A stretch of DNA of 64,000 bases from Labrys okinawensis (GTDB lineage Bacteria > Pseudomonadota > Alphaproteobacteria > Rhizobiales > Labraceae), in assembly GCF_002982075.1 (NCBI RefSeq), contig NZ_PUEJ01000003.1:248001-312000 (forward strand). Reading direction: 5' to 3'. The translations under genes were made by a program, and so were the position numbers. Below, in pieces: positions 58,213-64,000 of the stretch (the stretch's first letter is position 1; each line of letters starts with the position of its first letter). The notes under the pieces are model-generated. The model ran no database searches. It saw only the letters and a program-made list of their open reading frames with translations, and was not told the origin of the DNA.

Positions 58213-59076
58213 ATGATTGAGATGTTCAAACCTTCACGCATGGCCGGCCTGGCGGTCGCCCTCGCCACCCTGTTCGGGGCTGCCGGTCTCTCCCAGCCCG
58301 CCTGGGCGGAGGGGGGCGAGCAGCCGACCCGCCAGCAGTGGAGCTTCGCCGGCCCGTTCGGCCGGTATGACCAGGGCCAGCTGCAGCGCGGCTTCAAGGT
58401 CTATCGCGAGGTCTGCTCGGCCTGCCATAGCCTGCACCGCGTTGCCTTCCGCACCCTGTCCGATCCCGGTGGCCCGGGCTTCACCGAGGGACAGGTGAAG
58501 GCCCTGGCGGCCGAATACACCGTCATGGACGTGCCCAACGACAAGGGCGAGGTGCTGGAGCGCAAGGGACGTCCGGCGGATTACTTCCCGCTGGTCTATC
58601 CCAACGATCAGGCCGCCGCCGTCGCCAACAATGGCGCGGTGCCGCCGGACATGTCGCTGCTCGCCAAGGCGCGCGGCGTGAAGTCCGGCTTCCCCGGCTT
58701 CATCTTCGACATCTTCACCCAGTACCAGGAGCAGGGGCCGGATTACATCCACGCCCTGATCACCGATGGTTATCTGAAGGATGACGAGAAGCCCCCCGAG
58801 GGCGTCACCATTCCGCCGAACGGGCATTACAACAAGATCTTCGGTGGCTCGATCGGCATGGCCAAACCCCTGGCCGATGGCCAGGTGGAATATACCGATG
58901 GTACGCCGCAGACGGTCGACCAGTACACGCGCGACGTCGCCGCCTTCCTGGCCTGGGCGGCCGATCCTTCGCTGGAGAAGCGCAAGCAGACCGGCTTCGT
59001 GGTCATCATCTTCCTGATCGTGCTGGCCAGCCTGCTCTACTACACCAAGAAGAAGATCTGGGCCGACGCCCATTGA
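58213..59076 (+). CDS. petC: Cytochrome c1 of the bc1 complex
   Basis: A 287-aa c-type cytochrome. The signal peptide (SRMAGLAVALATLFGAAG-like, cleaved after ASAWA-type QPAWAEG) targets it to the periplasm. Haem attaches at CSACHSLHR (CxxCH). The axial Met region is near FGGSIGMAKPLADG. A C-terminal anchor helix, TGFVVIIFLIVLASLLYYTK, ends with KKKIWADAH. It accepts electrons from the Rieske protein and passes them to cytochrome c. Last gene of petABC, followed by a strong terminator at 59102. Confidence 0.96.
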   Translation: MIEMFKPSRMAGLAVALATLFGAAGLSQPAWAEGGEQPTRQQWSFAGPFGRYDQGQLQRGFKVYREVCSACHSLHRVAFRTLSDPGGPGFTEGQVKALAAEYTVMDVPNDKGEVLERKGRPADYFPLVYPNDQAAAVANNGAVPPDMSLLAKARGVKSGFPGFIFDIFTQYQEQGPDYIHALITDGYLKDDEKPPEGVTIPPNGHYNKIFGGSIGMAKPLADGQVEYTDGTPQTVDQYTRDVAAFLAWAADPSLEKRKQTGFVVIIFLIVLASLLYYTKKKIWADAH

Positions 59077-59101
59077 GGCTTCGTCCGATCGCTGATTGAG
59101 C

Positions 59102-59130
59102 AAAGCCGGGGATCATCGATCTCCGGCTTT
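59102..59130 (+). terminator. Intrinsic terminator of petABC
   Basis: AAAGCCGGGGAT pairs with ATCTCCGGCTTT (12 bp, one G-T wobble) around a 5-base loop and is followed by TTGC. It lies 26 bp after the petC stop. Confidence 0.75.
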
Positions 59131-59179
59131 TGCACGCCGCCTTTCATGTAATACCGGCGGTCGCGATGTTTGACTCTCG

Positions 59180-59209
59180 CGTCATTGCGAGCGTAGCGAA
59201 GCAGTGACG
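59180..59209. repeat. REP-like hairpin of the GTCATTGCGAGCG type
   Basis: CGTCA-T-TGC ... GCA-G-TGACG forms a 9-bp stem including one wobble, with the core GTCATTGCGAGCGTAGCGAA. This core is a dispersed repeat seen in many bacterial genomes. It lies between petC and apt. Confidence 0.55.
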
Positions 59210-59347
59210 GGCCTGGTCGGTCAAGCTGCAATACCGTTGGTGTAAGGTGGTCTTAGCCTCGCTGCCCGGCCTCGTTTCCTGGTCCTGGCCTCGACTCTTG
59301 GCGCCGGGCATGGTCTTTTTCGGCATCAAATCCGCGCAGGGCAGATC

Positions 59348-59911
59348 ATGACCGCCACGACAGAACTTTCCGGCTCGACCGCCCGCATCCTCAAGGATGC
59401 GATCCGTACCATTCCCGACTACCCCAAGCCGGGGGTGGCGTTTCGCGACATCACCACCTTGTTGGGCGATGCCTGGGCTTTCCGGCGGGCCGTGGACGAA
59501 CTGGTGCAGCCTTGGGCGGGGGCCAAGATCGACAAGGTTGCCGGGATCGAGGCGCGTGGCTTCATTTTGGGAGGCGCGCTTGCCCATCAGCTTTCCTCCG
59601 GCTTCGTGCCGGTGCGCAAGAAGGGCAAGCTGCCGCATGAGACCGTGCGCATCGCCTATTCGCTGGAGTATGGCCTCGACGAGATGGAGGTCCACAAGGA
59701 TGCGGTGAAGCCGGGCGAGCGGGTCATCCTGGTCGACGACCTCATTGCCACAGGCGGTACCGCGGAAGCCGCGGTCAGGTTGTTGCGCGAGATCGGCGCC
59801 GACGTCCTGGCGGCGGTCTTCATCATCGACCTGCCCGAGTTGAAGGGGGCCGACAAGATCCGGGCGCTCGGCGTACCTGTGCACACGCTGGTGTCCTTCG
59901 AAGGCCATTGA
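59348..59911 (+). CDS. apt: Adenine phosphoribosyltransferase
   Basis: Salvages adenine to AMP using PRPP; cytosolic dimer, 187 aa. The PRPP-binding motif is [18 protein letters not shown]. Other marks are [20 protein letters not shown] near the N-terminus, [18 protein letters not shown] and [18 protein letters not shown], the family's flexible-loop region. It stands alone between petC and rplY. The start at 59348 follows GGGCAGATC. Nothing unusual. Confidence 0.96.
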   Translation: MTATTELSGSTARILKDAIRTIPDYPKPGVAFRDITTLLGDAWAFRRAVDELVQPWAGAKIDKVAGIEARGFILGGALAHQLSSGFVPVRKKGKLPHETVRIAYSLEYGLDEMEVHKDAVKPGERVILVDDLIATGGTAEAAVRLLREIGADVLAAVFIIDLPELKGADKIRALGVPVHTLVSFEGH

Positions 59912-60030
59912 GGCTTGGGGCGGCTCTCCGGGGCCGCCTGTCCATCCGGCGGGCGTGGCGTTTGCGGGCTGGTCCGAAGACAAACCCCCGTGTTGCTTGC
60001 TTTTCGGCCACGATGCGTCTAAGAGAACCC

Positions 60031-60098
60031 CGTTCCGCGACCAGACACCCCTGGAGGCAATGCGGAACGAACGAACCGGCCGCGCCTGCGGCCTTTTT
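60031..60098 (+). promoter_or_regulatory. Leader of rplY with stem-loop and intrinsic terminator
   Basis: CGTTCCGC (60031-60038) and GCGGAACG (60062-60069) form a perfect 8-bp stem. Nine bases on, GGCCGC-GCCT-GCGGCC (60078-60093) is followed by TTTTTCT, a textbook terminator. It ends only 25 bases before the rplY start, too close for a promoter in between. A 14-codon ORF (60060-60104, GGAGG just upstream) runs through the terminator. The design suggests transcription attenuation. Confidence 0.55.
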
Positions 60099-60123
60099 CT
60101 TTGAACAACCCTGGGAATATACA

Positions 60124-60744
60124 ATGTCCGTGAAGCAGATTTCCGCCACGGCTCGCACGCAAGTGGGCAAGGGGGCCGCGCGTGCCGTTCGTCGTGAAGG
60201 CAAAGTGCCGGCCGTGATCTACGGTGCCGGCAAGCCCCCCGTTTCCATCGCGCTCGATGCCAAGGAAGCCAACAAGCTGGTCTATGCCGGCCACTTCCTC
60301 ACCACCGTGTTCGAGATCGAGGTTGATGGCAGCAAGACCCGCGCCATTCCGCGCGACTATGCTCTCGACCCGGTCAAGGACACCGTCGAGCATGTCGACT
60401 TCCTGCGCGTCGATGTCGGCTCGCGTCTGCGCGTCGATATTCCCGTGCATGCCGTCAACGCTTCGACTTCCGTGGGCGTGAAGCGCGGCGGTGCCGTCAA
60501 CATCGTGACGCACTCCCTCTCGGTTCTGGCTCCCGCCGACAAGATCCCCGATTCGATCGATGTCGACGTGGCCGCTCTCGATATCAATGATTCGGTCCAT
60601 GTCTCGCAGATCAAGCTGCCGGAAGGCGTTTCCTACGCCGGGCAGGACGATGCGACGCTGGTCTCGATCGTGCCGCCGGTCGGCGAAGAGGCTGCTCCCG
60701 CCGCCGAGGCGGCTGCCGAGCCCGCCGACGCTGCCAAGAAGTAA
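60124..60744 (+). CDS. rplY: 50S ribosomal protein L25 (general stress protein Ctc type)
   Basis: Binds 5S rRNA in the large subunit; 206 aa, with the extra C-terminal TL5/CTC domain. The N-terminus QISATARTQVGKGAARAVRR continues to EGKVPAVIYGAGKPPVSIAL, characteristic of L25. The central region DYALDPVKDTVEHVDFLRVD and the acidic, Ala-rich tail (EEAAPAAEAAAEPADAAKK) fit the long alphaproteobacterial form. The ATG at 60124 follows CTGGGA. The leader contains a terminator-like structure. It is followed by pth, the usual partner. Confidence 0.95.
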   Translation: MSVKQISATARTQVGKGAARAVRREGKVPAVIYGAGKPPVSIALDAKEANKLVYAGHFLTTVFEIEVDGSKTRAIPRDYALDPVKDTVEHVDFLRVDVGSRLRVDIPVHAVNASTSVGVKRGGAVNIVTHSLSVLAPADKIPDSIDVDVAALDINDSVHVSQIKLPEGVSYAGQDDATLVSIVPPVGEEAAPAAEAAAEPADAAKK

Positions 60745-60769
60745 TCCGGCTGCATATTCCATTGCTGCG

Positions 60770-60792
60770 ATGGCCGGGCTTGTCCCGGCCAT
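60770..60792. repeat. REP-like hairpin after rplY
   Basis: ATGGCCGGG-CTTGT-CCCGGCCAT has 9-bp perfect arms. Hairpins of this GGCCGGG-type are common between genes in Bradyrhizobium-like genomes. It lies next to RIME-like copy B. Confidence 0.65.
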
Positions 60793-60803
60793 TCGTGCTT
60801 TCA

Positions 60804-60904
60804 TAGCGTTTGGCGATTTGATGGAGTCACCAAGAATCGCAAAGACGCGTTCGAACGAGGAGCTGGAGCAAAACAGCGTTTTCGCTTAAAGGCGCTTTGC
60901 TCCA
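60804..60904 (-). repeat. RIME-like intergenic repeat, copy B
   Basis: Read on the minus strand, this is 82 percent identical (82 of 100, ungapped) to copy C at 27941-28040. It lies between rplY and pth and ends 9 bp before the pth start. Copies A, D and F are shorter relatives. Confidence 0.75.
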
Positions 60905-60913
60905 GAGACGATC

Positions 60914-61516
60914 ATGCGTCTGTTCGTCGGGCTCGGTAACCCGGGCGCCAAATATGCCGCCAACCGGCACAATATCGGCTTTCTCGCCATCGATGAGATC
61001 GCGCGGCGCCATCGCTTCGCGCCCTGGCGGTCGCGCTTTCAGGGCCAGATCAGCGAGGGCAGCGTCGGTGGCGAGCGGGTCATGCTGCTCAAGCCCCAGA
61101 CCTACATGAACGAAAGCGGGCAGTCGGTCGGCGAGGCCATGCGCTTCTTCAAGATCGGCCTTGCGGACCTCACTGTCTTCCACGACGAGCTGGACCTGGC
61201 ACCTGCCAAACTCAGGGTGAAGGTCGGCGGCGGCAATGCCGGCCATAACGGCCTGAGATCGATCACCGCCCATTGCGGCAACGACTATCGCCGCGCCCGC
61301 CTCGGTATCGGTCATCCCGGTGACAAGGCGCTGGTGCATCACTTCGTGCTCAGCGACTTTGCCAAGGCGGAATGGCCCTGGGTCGAAGATCTGTGCACGG
61401 CCTGCGCCGATGCGGCCCCGCTTCTGGCGGGTGGCGAGGATGCGAGCTTCCAGAACAAGGTCCATTTGTTCATGGAGGCGAGGGGCCACGGTGCGGCCAA
61501 GCTGGCGGGAGCGTGA
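60914..61516 (+). CDS. pth: Peptidyl-tRNA hydrolase
   Basis: Recycles peptidyl-tRNA released from stalled ribosomes; essential, cytosolic, 200 aa. Motifs are [20 protein letters not shown] (with the catalytic His of NRHNIGF), [12 protein letters not shown] (the Asn residue), and [19 protein letters not shown] with [15 protein letters not shown]. The start at 60914 is the family's conserved first Met. It probably forms an operon with rplY and is separated from it by RIME-like copy B. Confidence 0.96.
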   Translation: MRLFVGLGNPGAKYAANRHNIGFLAIDEIARRHRFAPWRSRFQGQISEGSVGGERVMLLKPQTYMNESGQSVGEAMRFFKIGLADLTVFHDELDLAPAKLRVKVGGGNAGHNGLRSITAHCGNDYRRARLGIGHPGDKALVHHFVLSDFAKAEWPWVEDLCTACADAAPLLAGGEDASFQNKVHLFMEARGHGAAKLAGA

Positions 61517-61532
61517 GCGGCAGGAGCTATTG

Positions 61533-61596
61533 GGTGTGCCGATCTCCAGATCGGCATGATCAGCGCGAGGGATGCCGATCTGGAGATCGGCACACC
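61533..61596. repeat. Nested palindrome, two facing hairpins with 25-bp complementary arms
   Basis: The arm beginning GGTGTGCCGATCTCCAGATC (61533-61557) is perfectly complementary to 61572-61596, with a 14-base centre. Each arm is itself a hairpin (CCGATCT-CC-AGATCGG). This is the organisation of a BIME/REP doublet. It lies between pth and ychF. Confidence 0.85.
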
Positions 61597-61702
61597 AACT
61601 GTGCTGACCATTGACGTTGCGCTGCTTCCTATCTACCCAGCACCCTAACGGATTTCGTCGGCGGCACGAGCGCGCCGGCTACAAGATGAACGAGCGATCA
61701 CC

Positions 61703-62800
61703 ATGGGTTTCAAATGCGGAATCGTCGGCCTGCCCAATGTCGGCAAGTCGACCCTGTTCAATGCGCTGACGCAGACCGCGGCAGCGCAGGCGGCCAACTA
61801 TCCCTTCTGCACCATCGAGCCCAATGTCGGCGACGTGGCGGTGCCCGACGAACGCCTGGAGAAGCTCGCCGCCATCGCAAAATCCGGCACGATCATTCCC
61901 ACCCGCCTGACCTTCGTGGACATCGCCGGCCTGGTGCGGGGCGCCTCCAAGGGCGAGGGTCTCGGCAACCAGTTTCTCGGCAATATCCGTGAATGCGACG
62001 CGATTGCCCATGTGGTGCGCTGCTTCGAGGATGGCGACGTCACCCATGTCGAAGGCAAGATCGACCCGGTGGCCGACATCGAGACCATCGAGACCGAGCT
62101 GATGATCGCCGATCTCGACAGTCTGGAGCGCCGCGTGGTGGCGCTGGAGAAGAAAGCGCGCGGGGGCGACAAGGAAGCCAAGGAAAGCCTCGACCTGATC
62201 AATCGGGCCCTGGTGCTGCTGCGCGAAGGCAAGCCTGCCCGTCTGGTCGAGGTCAAGCCGGAGGAGCGGCGCGCTTTCGACATGCTGCAGCTCCTCACCG
62301 CCAAGCCGGTGCTCTATGTCTGCAATGTCGAAGAGGCCTCGGCCGACAAGGGCAATGGCCTGTCCGACAAGGTGAGGGCCCGCGCTGCCGAGGAGGGCGC
62401 CAAGGCCGTGGTGGTCTCCGCCAAGATCGAGAGCGAGATCGCCATCCTCCCGCCCGAGGAGCAGAAGGACTATCTCGACGCCATCGGCCTGAGCGAGCCC
62501 GGCCTCAACCGGGTCATCCGCACCGGCTATGAGCTGCTCGACCTCGTCACCTATTTCACGGTGGGCCCCAAGGAGGCCCGGGCCTGGACCATCACCAAGG
62601 GCATGCGCGCCCCGCAGGCCGCCGGCGTGATCCATTCCGATTTCGAGAAAGGTTTCATCCGTTCCGAAACCATCGCCTATGCCGACTATGTCGCTCTCAA
62701 CGGCGAAGCGGGTGCCAAGGAAGCCGGCAAGTTCCGCCTGGAAGGCAAGGATTATGTGGTCGCCGACGGCGATGTTCTGCATTTCCGCTTTGCGACTTGA
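61703..62800 (+). CDS. ychF: Redox-regulated ATPase YchF (Obg-like)
   Basis: A ribosome-associated ATPase of the Obg family, 365 aa. G1 is GLPNVGKSTLFNALTQ, G2/Sw1 region NYPFCTIEPNVG, G3 DIAGLVRGASKGEGLGNQFL, and the altered G4 reads CNVEE instead of NKxD, which is why YchF prefers ATP. The C-terminal TGS domain includes LLDLVTYFTVGPKEARAW and AAGVIHSDFEKGFIRSET. The start at 61703 follows the expected region. Often found with pth, as here. Confidence 0.97.
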   Translation: MGFKCGIVGLPNVGKSTLFNALTQTAAAQAANYPFCTIEPNVGDVAVPDERLEKLAAIAKSGTIIPTRLTFVDIAGLVRGASKGEGLGNQFLGNIRECDAIAHVVRCFEDGDVTHVEGKIDPVADIETIETELMIADLDSLERRVVALEKKARGGDKEAKESLDLINRALVLLREGKPARLVEVKPEERRAFDMLQLLTAKPVLYVCNVEEASADKGNGLSDKVRARAAEEGAKAVVVSAKIESEIAILPPEEQKDYLDAIGLSEPGLNRVIRTGYELLDLVTYFTVGPKEARAWTITKGMRAPQAAGVIHSDFEKGFIRSETIAYADYVALNGEAGAKEAGKFRLEGKDYVVADGDVLHFRFAT

Positions 62801-62883
62801 GTGCAAATAAATCGCGCTCAATCCGAAGATCTTGAAAAGATCTTTGTTTGTCTGTGATCCGGCATAATTTAGTATTGTGACAT

Positions 62884-62893
62884 GCCAATTGGC
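62884..62893. promoter_or_regulatory. Palindrome upstream of the LacI-family gene
   Basis: GCCAATTGGC is a perfect 10-bp palindrome in an AT-rich stretch (62801-62960). LacI-family operators are short, CG-centred or AT-centred palindromes of this kind. It may be an autoregulatory site. Short, so chance cannot be excluded. Confidence 0.3.
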
Positions 62894-62986
62894 GGTTCTT
62901 GATTGAATGTTGCCGATTGACAGAAGAAAATCGATTTATCTGTGCTATGATGGCGTGAGTGTTCGTTCGTGACAGGGGCGGGGGCC

Positions 62987-64000
62987 ATGCAATCCAACGA
63001 GCCGCCACGCAAGACGCCGGGCGAGCGGGCCACCATTCATGACGTTGCCCGGCTCGCCAATGTTTCGCCCGCCACCGTTTCCAAAGTGCTGCGCGGCCTC
63101 GGCGCAGTGAAGGCCGAGAGCGTGGCGCGCATCCATGCCGCGGTGCGGGAGCTCGGTTTTCGGGTCGACCCGCTGGCGGCCAATCTGCGCCGCTCGCGCC
63201 GCTCGATCGTCGGCCTGATCGTTCCGGACTTCCGCAATCCGTTCTTTGGCTCGATGGTGGCCCATTTCGAGCGCCTGGCGGAGGGCAGCGGCTATCGTCT
63301 GGTGACCGTTTCGAGCGCCGAGAAGACCGAGCGGGAGGCCGCCCAGACCGAGGCACTGCTCGACTGGCGGGTCGCCGGCATGATCGTCGTGCCAACGGAT
63401 GGGCGTCCGGCTGCCGAAGCTTCCTTGCTCGATCAGAAGGTTGCCACGGTCCTGCTCGACCGTGTTCCCGACGAGACCGGCTTCGATCGCGTCAGCGTCA
63501 ACAATGTCGAGGCCAGCGCAGCCGTCATCCGAGAGCTCGTGGCCCGCGGGCACCGGCGTATCATGCTCGGCCCTTCTTCGCTGGACCTCACCAATATGCG
63601 CGATCGCGTCAACGGCGCGGTGGCCGCGGCGCAGCAGGCCGGCATCGCCGACGATATCGAAGTCCTGCTGTGCGGCCCCGATGTCCCCTCGGCCCTGGAA
63701 GCGATGGCTTCGCGCTTCGATCGGGGTGGGCTGCCGACGGCCATCTTCACGCTTTACAGCCCAGCCACGCTCGCGGCGTTGCGGGAGGTCGAGAGGCGGG
63801 GCCTCGTCATGCCTCGCGACCTGTCGATTGTCGGGTTCGACGACATCGAGTGGATGCAGGTGACGCACCCGCCGATCGCCGCAGTGATACAGCCGGTGCA
63901 GGCGATCGCCGAGGTGGCCTGGGCCCAGCTCATGCAGCGCCTTGCCGAACCCGGCGGGCCGCCCCGAACGGTCGAGGTGCCCTGTGAGCTCGATTTGCGG
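62987..64000 (+). CDS. LacI/GalR-family transcriptional regulator (3' end at or beyond window edge)
   Basis: An open frame from the ATG at 62987 (GGGGCGGGGG upstream) to the window end, 338 codons so far, lacking only the last few residues. The HTH is ATIHDVARLANVSPATVSKV followed by LRGLGAVKAESVARIHAAV and ELGFRVDPLAANLRRSRR. The periplasmic-binding-like domain starts SIVGLIVPDFRNPFFGSMVA. Later comes LDRVPDETGFDRVSVNN and SIVGFDDIEWMQVTHPPIAA, followed by an Arg-preceding CELDLR typical of the C-terminus. The regulated genes are not in the window; its ligand is unknown. Convergence with no gene here. Truncated only at the extreme end. Confidence 0.93.
   Translation, partial: MQSNEPPRKTPGERATIHDVARLANVSPATVSKVLRGLGAVKAESVARIHAAVRELGFRVDPLAANLRRSRRSIVGLIVPDFRNPFFGSMVAHFERLAEGSGYRLVTVSSAEKTEREAAQTEALLDWRVAGMIVVPTDGRPAAEASLLDQKVATVLLDRVPDETGFDRVSVNNVEASAAVIRELVARGHRRIMLGPSSLDLTNMRDRVNGAVAAAQQAGIADDIEVLLCGPDVPSALEAMASRFDRGGLPTAIFTLYSPATLAALREVERRGLVMPRDLSIVGFDDIEWMQVTHPPIAAVIQPVQAIAEVAWAQLMQRLAEPGGPPRTVEVPCELDLR

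Noticed and set aside
62917..62951. TTGACA ... TATGAT promoter before the LacI gene
   Set aside because: The spacer is 23 bp, too long for a sigma-70-type promoter.

Overview
The window is GC-rich, densely packed chromosomal DNA, almost certainly from an alphaproteobacterium of the order Hyphomicrobiales (Rhizobiales). The evidence is a three-gene petABC cytochrome bc1 operon with a Tat-type Rieske protein, the cca / DUF6111 / NUDIX / DUF1285 block divergent from a MoxR-DUF58-DUF4159 block, the apt-rplY-pth-ychF order, and short intergenic repeats of the type known from rhizobia. No rRNA, tRNA, CRISPR array, phage or complete insertion sequence was recognised. The window cuts an RND pump gene at the left edge and a LacI-family regulator at the right edge.

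Layout. 1-7 kb: end of an RND efflux permease, a CorA-type channel, a TonB-domain protein and an ABC-F ATPase. 7-13 kb: an L,D-transpeptidase, a sugar isomerase/dehydrogenase pair, and a TetR/MFS divergent pair with clear operators. 12.6-17.3 kb: a complete branched-chain amino-acid-type ABC importer (livGFKHM order). 17.8-22.5 kb: a PTS-dependent dihydroxyacetone kinase locus in which DhaM, HPr and EI are three separate proteins and an HTH gene is embedded. 22.5-28 kb: an isochorismatase-like hydrolase with a divergent GlxA-type AraC regulator, a 908-residue Sel1-repeat protein and a TRIC-type channel. 28-36 kb: a TetR/MFS pair, an alpha-ketoglutaric-semialdehyde-type dehydrogenase, an HD hydrolase, then a metallo-lactonase plus hydroxyacid-oxoacid transhydrogenase with a divergent GntR regulator. 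I read this last group as a gamma-butyrolactone/gamma-hydroxybutyrate route. 36-44.6 kb: small housekeeping and hypothetical genes, including an FAH-family enzyme behind an AT-rich promoter island. 44.7-51.5 kb: the MoxR-DUF58-DUF4159-membrane protein operon. 51.7-55 kb: a divergent seryl-tRNA synthetase paralogue with a probable attenuator leader, then a class D beta-lactamase. 55-62.8 kb: hemF, trmL, petABC, apt, rplY (with a leader terminator), pth and ychF. 63-64 kb: a LacI regulator.

Non-coding structure is unusually informative. There are seven copies of roughly 40-100 bp RIME-like intergenic repeats in two related families, a 196-bp MITE with 20-bp perfect terminal inverted repeats upstream of livG plus a lone end of the same element at 43.2 kb, perfect hairpins with 29-bp and 25-bp arms, several TetR/AraC/GntR-type operators, and two leader regions (serS, rplY) that look like transcription attenuators.

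No wholly novel multi-gene defence or secretion system is evident. The strongest candidates for undescribed biology are the serine-codon-rich leader of the second serS, the terminator-containing leader of rplY, and the transhydrogenase-based butyrolactone module. All assignments are from reading the sequence; no database search was run.
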